Part shown: in pieces, positions 26,968 to 35,120 of the stretch
Layout of the letters: every line of letters begins with the position of its first letter
Numbering within the stretch: the first letter of the stretch is position 1
Source of the DNA: Candidatus Megaera polyxenophila
Lineage (GTDB): Bacteria; Pseudomonadota; Alphaproteobacteria; Rickettsiales; Rickettsiaceae
Reading direction: 5' to 3'
Assembly (NCBI GenBank): GCA_037101405.1
Contig: AP017964.1
Location: forward strand, 930,001 to 994,000
Length of the DNA: 64,000 bases
Program-made: the position numbers and the translations under genes
The notes under the pieces: generated by a model
The model's database searches: none
What the model was told of the DNA's origin: nothing
What the model saw: the letters and a program-made list of their open reading frames with translations, nothing else

Positions 26968-28197
26968 TTATAAATTACTTATTAATTCCTTTGAGCGTAT
27001 TTTGATCATCTCTACTCCTGGTTGGTTAAAAGGGTTAACTCTTGTTAAATGACCAATTGTAATTGTTTCAAGCATTAAGTGACATACCATTGCTCCAAAA
27101 GCTTCTGATGATAATTCTTTTAAAATAATGCTTCTTATAGGTAGCTTTTTCAAGCTAAGAGCATTGATGGTTGCAGTAAAATTTGCTTTATTAATATCAG
27201 AGAGTTCTTTATGAGCTAAATATCCGAATTTATTTAAATTGATTGTCTTATACTTTCCTACCTCTGAGTTAATCTTCTCTAGATAAAAGAAACTAAAAAA
27301 TTTATCTTGTGGCCCTTCTAAATATAGTTGCAGCATACTATGTTGATCGTTTGGTCCTAAACCTTTTAGAGGTGTATAACCTTTACCATCCTTACCTAAA
27401 GATTCCCCAATAATTTGGGAATACCATTCTAAAAATGGCAAAAACCTTTGGAGATAACCAATATTTACTAATGTGTTTTTATTGGAATAATATATAGAAC
27501 TTGCACTTAATATGGGTGTGCTTTCTGCCAGATTAGAGCAGAAAGCATCGATAACCTTGTTTGCGCCGGAAATATAAGATAGCATATCAATGCCTGCGAT
27601 CAGCCCAATTAATAGAGAAACAGAAGAAAGCCCAGAATACCTTCCACTAATTCCTTCTTGATGAGGAATGAGAGTAGCTCCTATTTCCATAGCTATATCT
27701 TTTAATAGGCCGGCTTTAAGGTTAGTAATAAAAAATGATCGCAAGCCAATATCTGTAATGTTATGTTTCTGATATTCTCTCAGTAAACACCCCACCAACG
27801 CATTAGTTTCTAAAGTTTCTCCGGAGTTGCTAATTGCGATAAAGGCAGTATTTTTTATCTCTATAATGTCCATGAGATCGGCAAAGAAAAACGGATCAGT
27901 GTTATTTAAAAAATGTATTTTGGGGGAATTCTGATCTTGTCCTAGAAAACTTACCAACATCTGAGGATTAAGAGTTGCCCCTCCCATACTAATAACAATT
28001 AGATCAGAAAACCTATTTCTAATCTCACTTGCTACTGCAATAAGGTTTTTAAGTAAATCCTGTGGTTCATGCTTTTTGAAAATCTGATAGTAGGAGTTAC
28101 CAGATTCTATATTATTTACTATTGTCTTTGCCGTCGAAGATAATAAATTATTGTCTTGTTTCCGGGAATCCGAGTTATAATATTTTATTTCGTACAT
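26968..28197 (-). CDS. pgi: Glucose-6-phosphate isomerase (short form)
   Basis: Pgi interconverts glucose 6-phosphate and fructose 6-phosphate. The SIS-fold motifs are clear: VISMGGATLNPQ (phosphate loop), FIAISNSGETLETNAL, GISGRYSGLSSVSLLIGL and GLGPNDQHSMLQLYLEGP, with the C-terminal GVEMIK. At 409 residues it is shorter than the 549-residue E. coli form, like the compact bacterial type, and the core is intact. Classical Rickettsia lack glycolysis, so an intact pgi suggests sugar-phosphate conversion (gluconeogenic, pentose phosphate or LPS precursor) in this organism. It has no operon partner. Confidence 0.9.
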   Translation of the reverse strand: MYEIKYYNSDSRKQDNNLLSSTAKTIVNNIESGNSYYQIFKKHEPQDLLKNLIAVASEIRNRFSDLIVISMGGATLNPQMLVSFLGQDQNSPKIHFLNNTDPFFFADLMDIIEIKNTAFIAISNSGETLETNALVGCLLREYQKHNITDIGLRSFFITNLKAGLLKDIAMEIGATLIPHQEGISGRYSGLSSVSLLIGLIAGIDMLSYISGANKVIDAFCSNLAESTPILSASSIYYSNKNTLVNIGYLQRFLPFLEWYSQIIGESLGKDGKGYTPLKGLGPNDQHSMLQLYLEGPQDKFFSFFYLEKINSEVGKYKTINLNKFGYLAHKELSDINKANFTATINALSLKKLPIRSIILKELSSEAFGAMVCHLMLETITIGHLTRVNPFNQPGVEMIKIRSKELISNL

Positions 28198-28249
28198 ATT
28201 TTGTGCTATTTTGTGGGTGATGTTATATTAAAAAGTACAGCAAGAATTA

Positions 28250-29065
28250 TTATCTACCTAATTTAAGTTTTTTTAGTAGCCAATTTACATTAATTCCAAT
28301 TTCTTTAAAAGCAGTTTCCCACTTTTCTGCTTGCTGGATAATTTGAGTATGAGGTGGGAATTGATCATTAGTAGCAATTATCACTCTATTGTTGGAAGTT
28401 AAATTGGTAATACTGTTAAAAGTGTTCTTATAGAGTTGTGACTCTAATCGATAACGTTTATTTTTTTTACCAAAACCATTAACACTTACTGTACCTGTTT
28501 TGGTCAAAATCCTCTTGACATTAGAGACAAAATCTAAAGTGAGGAAAGATGAGGGAACATAATCCTCTGTAAAAGCATCAATAAATATTAAATCATAGCT
28601 CTCAGCTGTTGCTTTTTGAACAAATTCAAAGCCATCTTCAATGAAGATCTTAACATTACCGGTTGGTTTGAACAAGAAATAGTTTTTGGCGATAGCGGCT
28701 ACCTCTGGATCAATTTCTACAATATCGATTTGCGTGCTAGGCAACAATTTAATTAACGCATTTGGTAAACTTCCGCCCCCAAGGCCTATAATGAGAATTT
28801 TTCGTGGATTTGGTTTAAAATATAAGGTAGCGAGCATCATTTTAGAGTAATCAAAAACTAATAAATCTGGATTATCTAGTTTTATACAACTTTGATGGAT
28901 ATTGGTTGGGGGTTTTAGAAACGATAAGCATCGCTCGTTATTCGTTTCATATACCCACTTTGAGCCGTAGTTATTTGCGGTATTGTATATGATGGATGAT
29001 GCTGTAGTTATTGCTAAGTCATAAGATATCAATACTATTAAAGCTATCCATGACTTGAAATTCAT
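28250..29065 (-). CDS. Spermidine synthase-like protein with N-terminal membrane anchor
   Basis: A 271-residue protein with a spermidine/spermine synthase-like methyltransferase fold. Residues 5-24 form a signal anchor. The core has IIGLGGGSLPNALIK (about 92-106), the acidic VEIDPEVAAIAKNYF and DLIFIDAFTEDYVPS. Polyamine synthases have YH/D residues at the putrescine site; I cannot confirm them, and membrane-attached relatives are generally of unknown function. No speD or other polyamine gene is in the window. It should be called spermidine synthase-like, not a proven enzyme. Confidence 0.75.
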   Translation of the reverse strand: MNFKSWIALIVLISYDLAITTASSIIYNTANNYGSKWVYETNNERCLSFLKPPTNIHQSCIKLDNPDLLVFDYSKMMLATLYFKPNPRKILIIGLGGGSLPNALIKLLPSTQIDIVEIDPEVAAIAKNYFLFKPTGNVKIFIEDGFEFVQKATAESYDLIFIDAFTEDYVPSSFLTLDFVSNVKRILTKTGTVSVNGFGKKNKRYRLESQLYKNTFNSITNLTSNNRVIIATNDQFPPHTQIIQQAEKWETAFKEIGINVNWLLKKLKLGR

Positions 29066-29106
29066 AGTAATGATTGTTGTAATATCAGTTTGTACTTATC
29101 ACACCA

Positions 29107-29182
29107 TGGCTGGGACGAGAGGGCTCGAACCTCTGACCTACGATACCAAAAACCGTTGCTCTACCAACTGAGCTACGTCCCA
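29107..29182 (-). tRNA. tRNA-Gln (anticodon TTG)
   Basis: A complete 76-nt cloverleaf with encoded CCA on the minus strand. The acceptor stem is TGGGACG/CGTCCCA with the U1-A72 pair typical of tRNA-Gln; the anticodon stem ACGGT/ATCGT closes the loop TTTTGGT, so the anticodon is TTG. The T arm is AGAGG-TTCGAGC-CCTCT. It reads CAA and CAG and is the tRNA charged through GatCAB, whose A and B genes open this window. Confidence 0.95.
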
Positions 29183-29439
29183 ATTTATGATGCCTTAGTA
29201 TGCAAAACTTATATCAACAAATTACCTTATAGTCAATAACTCAAATCTCTAAATCCCTATGAACCTAGAATTCTAATTTCAAGCATACGATTCGCTATTT
29301 TTAATTAGTTGCTCTTATAGCGCAGTTTTTTTAAGATATTCAGGATAACTTGCATAATAATTAATGTGTTAAAGTTATATATGGTATCGTTATGTCAGGT
29401 AAATTGTTTTAACAGCTTTATCACAGATACTAAGCACTA

Positions 29440-30033
29440 ATGAAAAATTTTTTAGGCAGTTTGTGTATTTATGGCATAATATTAGTTGTTGTGCAAGGAA
29501 TAGCCCAAGCGGCAGTTAGAGCGGTTAACAATCAGTCCACTATTGATGTTACTGCTACTGTTCAGCCTTCTTGTACAATTTTTGCAAATGATCTTCTCTT
29601 TGAAATAACTAATTTTAACAAAAAAAATTCCTATATCGGTAAAACTACACTTTCCTTATTATGTACAAAAGGTACTAGTTTTGCTATTGGATTAGATAAG
29701 GGGAGTGCTCCTGGGGCAACAATTATAAACCGCAAAATGAAAAATAGAGCAAGTTATTTAAACTACTCTTTGTATAGGGATATTGGTAACAATTTAGTGT
29801 GGGGTAATTCCCAAGGAAACACCTTGACAGGGATTGCTACTGGGGAGAGGCAAACTTTTACTCTTTATGCAAAGATTCCTGCGGGGCAAATATCAGCACC
29901 TGGAAAATATTTGGATAGTATAAATGTGGTAGTAAATTTGGGTAGCGGTACTAATAAACTATCATACCAATTATCAGTTACAATGAATGTTATCCTTAAA
30001 AATACAGAAACACCGGGCTATAACAATAGATAG
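29440..30033 (+). CDS. Spore coat protein U (SCPU)-domain pilin-like protein 1
   Basis: A 197-residue secreted protein with a signal peptide ending near AQA (residue 24). The SCPU/Csu-type pilin domain has the Cys pair (Cys45 in VQPSCTIF, Cys75 in SLLCTKGTS), the FAIGLDKG motif, NYSLYRD, and the C-terminal FTLYAKIPAGQISAPGKYLDSINVVV (key part YAKIPAGQ). Such subunits polymerise by donor-strand exchange in the Csu-type (archaic) chaperone-usher pili. The C terminus has about 20 extra residues beyond the last strand, unusual for a pilin. It is the first gene of the pilus locus. Confidence 0.85.
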   Translation: MKNFLGSLCIYGIILVVVQGIAQAAVRAVNNQSTIDVTATVQPSCTIFANDLLFEITNFNKKNSYIGKTTLSLLCTKGTSFAIGLDKGSAPGATIINRKMKNRASYLNYSLYRDIGNNLVWGNSQGNTLTGIATGERQTFTLYAKIPAGQISAPGKYLDSINVVVNLGSGTNKLSYQLSVTMNVILKNTETPGYNNR

Positions 30034-30107
30034 TGTAGTTAACCCTGTTAATGCATTTCTACCACACAATTTCCGCATTAAAAGAATTTTTTAATTATTA
30101 ATGTACA

Positions 30108-30138
30108 AATTTACTATTCCTATTAACAGTAGTAAATT
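30108..30138. repeat. 9-bp perfect inverted repeat upstream of the second pilin gene
   Basis: AATTTACTA at 30108-30116 and TAGTAAATT at 30130-30138 face each other across 13 nt, about 70 bp before the second pilin's ATG. It could be a regulator-binding site, with the arms 22 bp apart (about two helical turns), or a mild hairpin in the transcript. No regulator gene is adjacent. Confidence 0.45.
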
Positions 30139-30209
30139 ACCATTAGGTAATCAATTTCGGTGCGATAGTTATTTGTACTAAATTGTTATTAAAACCTAGG
30201 AGGTAATCT

Positions 30210-30722
30210 ATGATCTTTATGAAACGAGTGAGATATCTATCTAACTGCTTTATTAGCCTTGTTGTTACTATGGCTAGTGCCTTAATTCCTATAAATACAT
30301 CATCGGGGGCTACAACCACATCAACTTTTCAGGTAACTGCTACAGTAGCAAGTTCATGTACAGTGACAGCTACTAGCCTAGCTTTCGGTAATTATACCTT
30401 AGCTCAATTAGACAACTCTTCTACTATCACAGCTACGTGTACTAATGGTACAACTTATACCATTGGTTTGGATGCTGGAAATTTTTCTGGAGCCACTACT
30501 ACCACCCGTAGAATGACAGGTCCATCAGCGGCTGGACTTAGCTATTCATTATTTTCTGATTCTGGGAGAACTACCAATTGGGGTAATGCAACAGGTAGCT
30601 GGGTATCAGGTACAGGAACAGGGGCTGCTCAGGTTTTAACTGTATATGGCAGAATTCCTGCTAATCAAACTGCATTGATTGGTAGTTATACAGATACAGT
30701 AACAGTAACAGTAACATTTTAG
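30210..30722 (+). CDS. Spore coat protein U (SCPU)-domain pilin, probable major subunit
   Basis: A 170-residue SCPU pilin. Signal region about 10-33; Cys50 (VASSCTVTA) and Cys77 (TATCTNGTTY) form the conserved disulfide pair; YTIGLDAGN, GLSYSLFSDSGR and VYGRIPANQ follow, and it ends in the alternating TDTVTVTVTF donor strand as expected of a Csu-type subunit. A near-perfect SD (AGGAGGT at 30198-30204) precedes the ATG, so it should be highly translated, consistent with the major shaft subunit. It is rich in Thr, Ser and Ala. The chaperone gene follows after 25 bp. Confidence 0.9.
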   Translation: MIFMKRVRYLSNCFISLVVTMASALIPINTSSGATTTSTFQVTATVASSCTVTATSLAFGNYTLAQLDNSSTITATCTNGTTYTIGLDAGNFSGATTTTRRMTGPSAAGLSYSLFSDSGRTTNWGNATGSWVSGTGTGAAQVLTVYGRIPANQTALIGSYTDTVTVTVTF

Positions 30723-30747
30723 ATAACTTAAATTATGAGAAGATAAT

Positions 30748-31206
30748 ATGAAAAAAAGTTTTTATACTAAGTTAAGTTTATTAATCCTTTGTATTTTGCC
30801 AACTTTTGCTTATGCATCTTTTACTATTACCCCGGTAAAATTAAAAATCAGTAAGGATGAGAAAATTGCGGCTCTAGCACTTAAGAATGATAGCAATGAA
30901 ATTAAGCATTTCCAGTTAATTGTGTATAAAGTGGAGAATGAGCATGGTAAAGAAGTTTTGAAGGAAACAAAAGATTTAACAGTTACTCCTGTGATGTTTA
31001 AGATAGCACCAGGTAAAAGCCAGCTGGTCAGAATTGCAATTAAAAATAAAATGTATAGCGTGATGGAAGATGGTTATAGGGTTTCTGTTAAAGAGTTACC
31101 GAAGAAGGTCAATGCAGAAGGTGCTCGTGTTCAACTGGTTACGGAGTTCAAAGTTCCTGTTTCCATAGAAGCTGAAGGCAAAAAAGAAATGGAAGCTCAA
31201 CAGTAA
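30748..31206 (+). CDS. Chaperone-usher periplasmic chaperone, single N-terminal Ig domain only
   Basis: A PapD-like chaperone that would hold pilin subunits in the periplasm by lending a beta strand. Signal peptide to about residue 23 (TFAYA). The mature part has the family core: FTITPVKLKISKDEK, the LTVTPVMFKIAPGKSQLVRIAI stretch (key part FKIAPGKSQLVRI), then DGYRVSVKELP and FKVPVSIE. It stops there, at 152 residues, whereas PapD/CsuC-type chaperones are about 230-250 with a second Ig domain. No continuation is found in the 200 bp downstream, so this looks like a true one-domain form or a truncation at a domain boundary. Confidence 0.8.
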   Translation: MKKSFYTKLSLLILCILPTFAYASFTITPVKLKISKDEKIAALALKNDSNEIKHFQLIVYKVENEHGKEVLKETKDLTVTPVMFKIAPGKSQLVRIAIKNKMYSVMEDGYRVSVKELPKKVNAEGARVQLVTEFKVPVSIEAEGKKEMEAQQ

Positions 31207-31234
31207 GGAGCACAGTCTCTTTTTATCAAGATGG

Positions 31235-31284
31235 TCTGGCTAGTAAAATTTAAGGTATTTTTATGTTTTTATTAGCCTACCAGA
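31235..31284 (+). promoter_or_regulatory. Stem-loop between chaperone and usher genes
   Basis: TCTGG-CTAGTAAAA at 31235-31248 can pair with TTTTATTAG-(CCTA)-CCAGA at 31267-31284, making a 14-bp stem with one 4-nt bulge and one G-U pair around an 18-nt loop. It lies 29 nt after the chaperone stop, in a 269-bp gap. It could end the pilin-chaperone message or protect its 3' end so that pilin exceeds usher. There is no long T-run after it. Confidence 0.45.
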
Positions 31285-31475
31285 TTGTTAGAGCTTTGGT
31301 GAATTTAGCTAAAATCTAGCACTATGTAGGTTTATTTCTGCACAAAGCTTTGAAATACAAGAATTAGTTTTTAAAAAAGCGGATACATGTTTTCGTATAT
31401 GTCTTAACTAATTTAGTGCCGAGTCATCGATCTAGTTGGTCAACAGCTGCAAGTGCAATATCCGATGGGCAATCG

Positions 31476-34352
31476 ATGCAAAAACTATCTTTAGTAGTCG
31501 AAATAAGGTTTTTAGGTAAGGTTTTTTGCATATTAGTGGGACTAAATATTTTATTTTCAGACGTAAGTCTAGCTAACAACTCCTTAGAAACACAGATCAA
31601 AAGTATTGAGAGCGACCTTAAGGTGGGTGAACCTAAGGATCAAAGACTATCCGGAGTAGCAGGGGTATCTGGCAACAAGATTCCTGAAATAATTCATGGT
31701 TTAATTGGACGAGCGGATACTCCAAAGGATAAACCGGAAAAACCACAAGAAATCAACATTAGTGATGTCCCGCTGCAAAAGGAAGAGGCCCCGCCGGTAA
31801 TAGAAGAAGAAAAAGAATATGATATTAATGATTTGCGGTCAGATTCACCCGAGATGCTATCCACCCCTACGGCAGTTAGTGATAAGCAGAATGAGGTTAA
31901 AAAAGATAATAAAAATGGGTCTGATTTGCCTGATAGTATATCAGACTTAGCTATTGTTCCAGACACAAAAAATAAGGAAGTTCAACTCCAAGAATCACCT
32001 AGAGCTACTGAGGGAAATGAAGAATCTGAAGAAAAATCTGGATTAATTAACATAGGAGATGGCAAAAAATACGAGCAATCTATAGTTTCCCTAAGAGTAA
32101 ATTATGAAGAATCGGATATACTTTCTACAATATTAAAAGATCAGTCAAATAATTTATTAGTTTTAGCGGAAGATATTACCCCTTTTGACATTAAAGAAGA
32201 ATATTTAGACCGTACCGTAGTAAATTTAAATGATAAGAAATATATCAATCTAACCTCACTTGAAGGTACAAAATATAATCTCGATTCGAGCAATCTTGCC
32301 TTAGATATAACTATTCCGGCTGAACAAATGAAAATGCAATATTTTAATACTACCCAAAATCCAATAACTGACGATATTTATGGAAAAAGTACAAGAGGTG
32401 CTTTTTTAAATTACGACTTAATTCTTTCCAGAAATGAAAATACAACTTACACATCAGCTTTGAACGATTTTAATTATTTCACTGATAAAGGGGTATTATT
32501 TAACAGTTTTTTTATAAAAAAAGAAGTAAATGACATTTTTGTAAAAAAAGAAAAAAATAGTAAAAAAGTTGATACTCAGTTAACGAGACTTGAAACTAAC
32601 TGGACGTTTGATAATGTAAATGATATGGCAAGGTGGCGTATTGGTGATAGTTTAACTAAAGCTGCTGATTGGTCTGGTAGTACAAGGTTTATAGGATTGC
32701 AATATTCCACTAATTTTTCAGTTAGGCCAGATCTCATTACCCATCCACTTGCAAGTTTTCAAGGCAGAGCGGATTTACCTACTATATTTGACGTATATGC
32801 CAATAATTTACCGATTTATCGTGGTGAATCAAAAACTGGTGATTTTGAGATAGCTAACCTACCGGTAATTACTGGTAAAGGCGAGCTAGTTGTAAAAACT
32901 CAAGATATTACGGGTGTAGTAAGAACAATTAGGATGCCTTACTACTCTTCTCCTAGTTTACTGAAAGCCGGACTTGCAGATTATTCTTTTGAAGCGGGTA
33001 TAGCACGTAAAGACTTTGGTCTCAATAGCAATAGATATAAAGATTTTGTTACTAGTGCTAACTATAGATATGGTATGAATGATTACTGGACTTCTGCCGT
33101 TCATTTTGAATTACTGAAAAACTACGCTAGTATCGGTACTACCCACGATGTGCAACTTGGTAATTATGGTCTGATTTCAACATCAATTGCCAGTAATTTT
33201 TATAAGGTAACAAATGCTCAAAAAGGCTCTTTAGGGTATAATTACCAAACTGATAGATATAATTTTAATATTACGGTTAGCAAAGCCGGCAAAAATTATT
33301 CTGATATTTATAACGCTTTAGCAAAAACTTCCACTGATCCTAGTTATCAAACTTCTGTGGGATACAATCATGAGAAATTTGGTAGTGTCTTTGTAGGATT
33401 CCTATCTTTTGTTGCTAACAATGGTGATTCTGAAAGTAAGCGCGTCAAAATTATCTCAACTACTTATAATAGAAATATTACTAAAAATTCTTCACTTAAC
33501 CTTACAGTTGGAACAAATTTAGCAAATCAAAAAAAAGAAAGTTTTGTATATTTATCTTTTAATGCAAATCTAGGAAATAAAAGCCTTTCTTTAAGTAACT
33601 CTAACCAAAACGGTATTAGTACCAAGCAATTTTCGTATACTGCACCTGTGGGTAACAAATTAGGATGGGGATATAGAGCAACTCTTTTGAAAGGGCTTAC
33701 AGAGGATTACGATTTGCAGTTAGATCGCCAAGGAGAAAAAGGAAATGCCTCCTTGTTTTTATATCGTTATGGGGGATCAGCCGTACAACAATTAGAGTTT
33801 ATGGGTGCTTTAGTTGCTATGGACAGAGGTTTGTATCGGACTCAGCCAATTTATAATAGCATGGCTCTAGTTAAAGTAGGAGAAATTAAGGGCGTACCGG
33901 TATATAATAACAATATGCTCGTAGGGTATACCGATAGTAAAGGTAAAGTATTAGTGCCGGATGTTTTACCTTACGTCCCGTCAGAAATTAGATTGGACCA
34001 GAGAAAATTACCGCTAGATAGCAATTTCGCTTCAGTAACTGCCAAAACTGCTCCTAAGTGGAAAACAGGTGTGGTAATTGATTTCGGAGTTAATCGTGTA
34101 AAAAGCGCTGAAATGGTTTTAATTGATAGTTCTCATAAGACTGTAAATTTTGACAGGGATGTGACAATTGAAGGGATTGAAGAAAGTTTGTTTGTAGGTT
34201 ATGGAGGCAAAGTATATATAACTGATATTAGAAATTTAATTTCCTTAAAAGGTACAGCGTGCGAGGGTGATGAATGCTGTAACTTTGTTGTGCCGATAAA
34301 TAGCGATTCAAAAGAACCAATATTAGATTTAGGAGAGGTAACATGTCATTAA
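31476..34352 (+). CDS. Outer membrane usher protein (FimD/PapC family)
   Basis: The outer membrane pore that assembles pilins into a fibre. I prefer the ATG at 31476 (MQKLSLVVEIRF), which places a signal peptide ending SLANN; the frame opens at a GTG at 31416 whose extra 20 residues look non-coding. After the signal comes an unusual acidic, Pro/Glu/Lys-rich stretch of about 180 residues, then the usher: N-terminal domain (about 200-300), beta-barrel with RWRIGDSLT and the plug-like FDVYANNLPIYRGE...VVKTQDITG, and C-terminal domains with GVPVYNNNMLVGYTDSKGKVLVP. About 958 residues in total versus 800-850 in the family, the excess being the N-terminal insert. Confidence 0.9.
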   Translation: MQKLSLVVEIRFLGKVFCILVGLNILFSDVSLANNSLETQIKSIESDLKVGEPKDQRLSGVAGVSGNKIPEIIHGLIGRADTPKDKPEKPQEINISDVPLQKEEAPPVIEEEKEYDINDLRSDSPEMLSTPTAVSDKQNEVKKDNKNGSDLPDSISDLAIVPDTKNKEVQLQESPRATEGNEESEEKSGLINIGDGKKYEQSIVSLRVNYEESDILSTILKDQSNNLLVLAEDITPFDIKEEYLDRTVVNLNDKKYINLTSLEGTKYNLDSSNLALDITIPAEQMKMQYFNTTQNPITDDIYGKSTRGAFLNYDLILSRNENTTYTSALNDFNYFTDKGVLFNSFFIKKEVNDIFVKKEKNSKKVDTQLTRLETNWTFDNVNDMARWRIGDSLTKAADWSGSTRFIGLQYSTNFSVRPDLITHPLASFQGRADLPTIFDVYANNLPIYRGESKTGDFEIANLPVITGKGELVVKTQDITGVVRTIRMPYYSSPSLLKAGLADYSFEAGIARKDFGLNSNRYKDFVTSANYRYGMNDYWTSAVHFELLKNYASIGTTHDVQLGNYGLISTSIASNFYKVTNAQKGSLGYNYQTDRYNFNITVSKAGKNYSDIYNALAKTSTDPSYQTSVGYNHEKFGSVFVGFLSFVANNGDSESKRVKIISTTYNRNITKNSSLNLTVGTNLANQKKESFVYLSFNANLGNKSLSLSNSNQNGISTKQFSYTAPVGNKLGWGYRATLLKGLTEDYDLQLDRQGEKGNASLFLYRYGGSAVQQLEFMGALVAMDRGLYRTQPIYNSMALVKVGEIKGVPVYNNNMLVGYTDSKGKVLVPDVLPYVPSEIRLDQRKLPLDSNFASVTAKTAPKWKTGVVIDFGVNRVKSAEMVLIDSSHKTVNFDRDVTIEGIEESLFVGYGGKVYITDIRNLISLKGTACEGDECCNFVVPINSDSKEPILDLGEVTCH

Positions 34353-34975
34353 TAAATATTCAAGTGCAGAATTATAAGCGCAGAGAATTAATAAATACAG
34401 TTCTTTGGAACTACTTTTTTAACACAACAAAATTATATGAGGTTATAAAAAAACAAAATATTTATGTAGTTGGTTTTAAGATATTTGCTATAAAGGTTTT
34501 ATCTATATTACTATCTGATACTATAGTTTATGCTTCTGGTACTGTAAAACCTGGTGACAAAGGGTATACATGTAACTTAACAACATATAACATTGATTTT
34601 GGAGCTTTTTATCCTTACGATGTTACTTTTAAAAGTACAATTGGTACTGTGCAAGTAACTTGCCAAGCTAATACTGGTAACACTAATGTTTTATATACAC
34701 TTAGCTTTAGTGCGGGTATCTCAGGAAATTATTCGGGAAGATTGGCTTACAATGGAGTAAAAACTGTTGCTTATAATTTATATAAGGATAGTAATTTTAC
34801 TCAAATTCTGGGTACAGGCAGTAGTAGCACTTATACTTTTTCTAATAGTTATCCACTTGCTGGTAACCAATCCCAAACGGATAGTTTTCCTATATACGGA
34901 AAGATTCCAGTTCAACCTCTAGCAGTGCCTGGATTTGTTTACTTAGATACTATTACCGTTACCTTAACGTACTAA
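34343..34975 (+). CDS. SCPU-domain protein 3, probable minor subunit or tip adhesin
   Basis: A 210-residue SCPU-domain protein whose start overlaps the usher stop by 10 bp (translational coupling). The domain has Cys77 (GYTCNLTTYNIDFGAF) and Cys107 (VQVTCQANTG), the YNLYKDSNFTQILGTG strand and FPIYGKIPVQPLAVPG, ending TITVTLTY. It has a 40-residue polar leader before the hydrophobic signal (about 43-64, cleavage near VYA), an unusually long export signal. In Csu-type systems the subunit encoded after the usher is at the fibre tip, so that role is inferred. Confidence 0.85.
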   Translation: MSLINIQVQNYKRRELINTVLWNYFFNTTKLYEVIKKQNIYVVGFKIFAIKVLSILLSDTIVYASGTVKPGDKGYTCNLTTYNIDFGAFYPYDVTFKSTIGTVQVTCQANTGNTNVLYTLSFSAGISGNYSGRLAYNGVKTVAYNLYKDSNFTQILGTGSSSTYTFSNSYPLAGNQSQTDSFPIYGKIPVQPLAVPGFVYLDTITVTLTY

Positions 34976-35120
34976 ATTTTGTTGTAATAATCACACTAGC
35001 TTTGATTCATAGGCTATTTGGATTACCGGTAGAACCAGCAAAACTGGAAAATGTAAATTACTTTAGGTTAAAATGTGTGTGGTATTAAGAAATACATAAA
35101 TTAAAAGCTGGGATATAGAT

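Noticed and set aside
29107..29440. tRNA-Gln next to the pilus locus as an island integration site
   Set aside because: The tRNA is on the minus strand, so its 3' end faces away from the pilus genes. I find no repeated tRNA end on the far side of the locus and no integrase.
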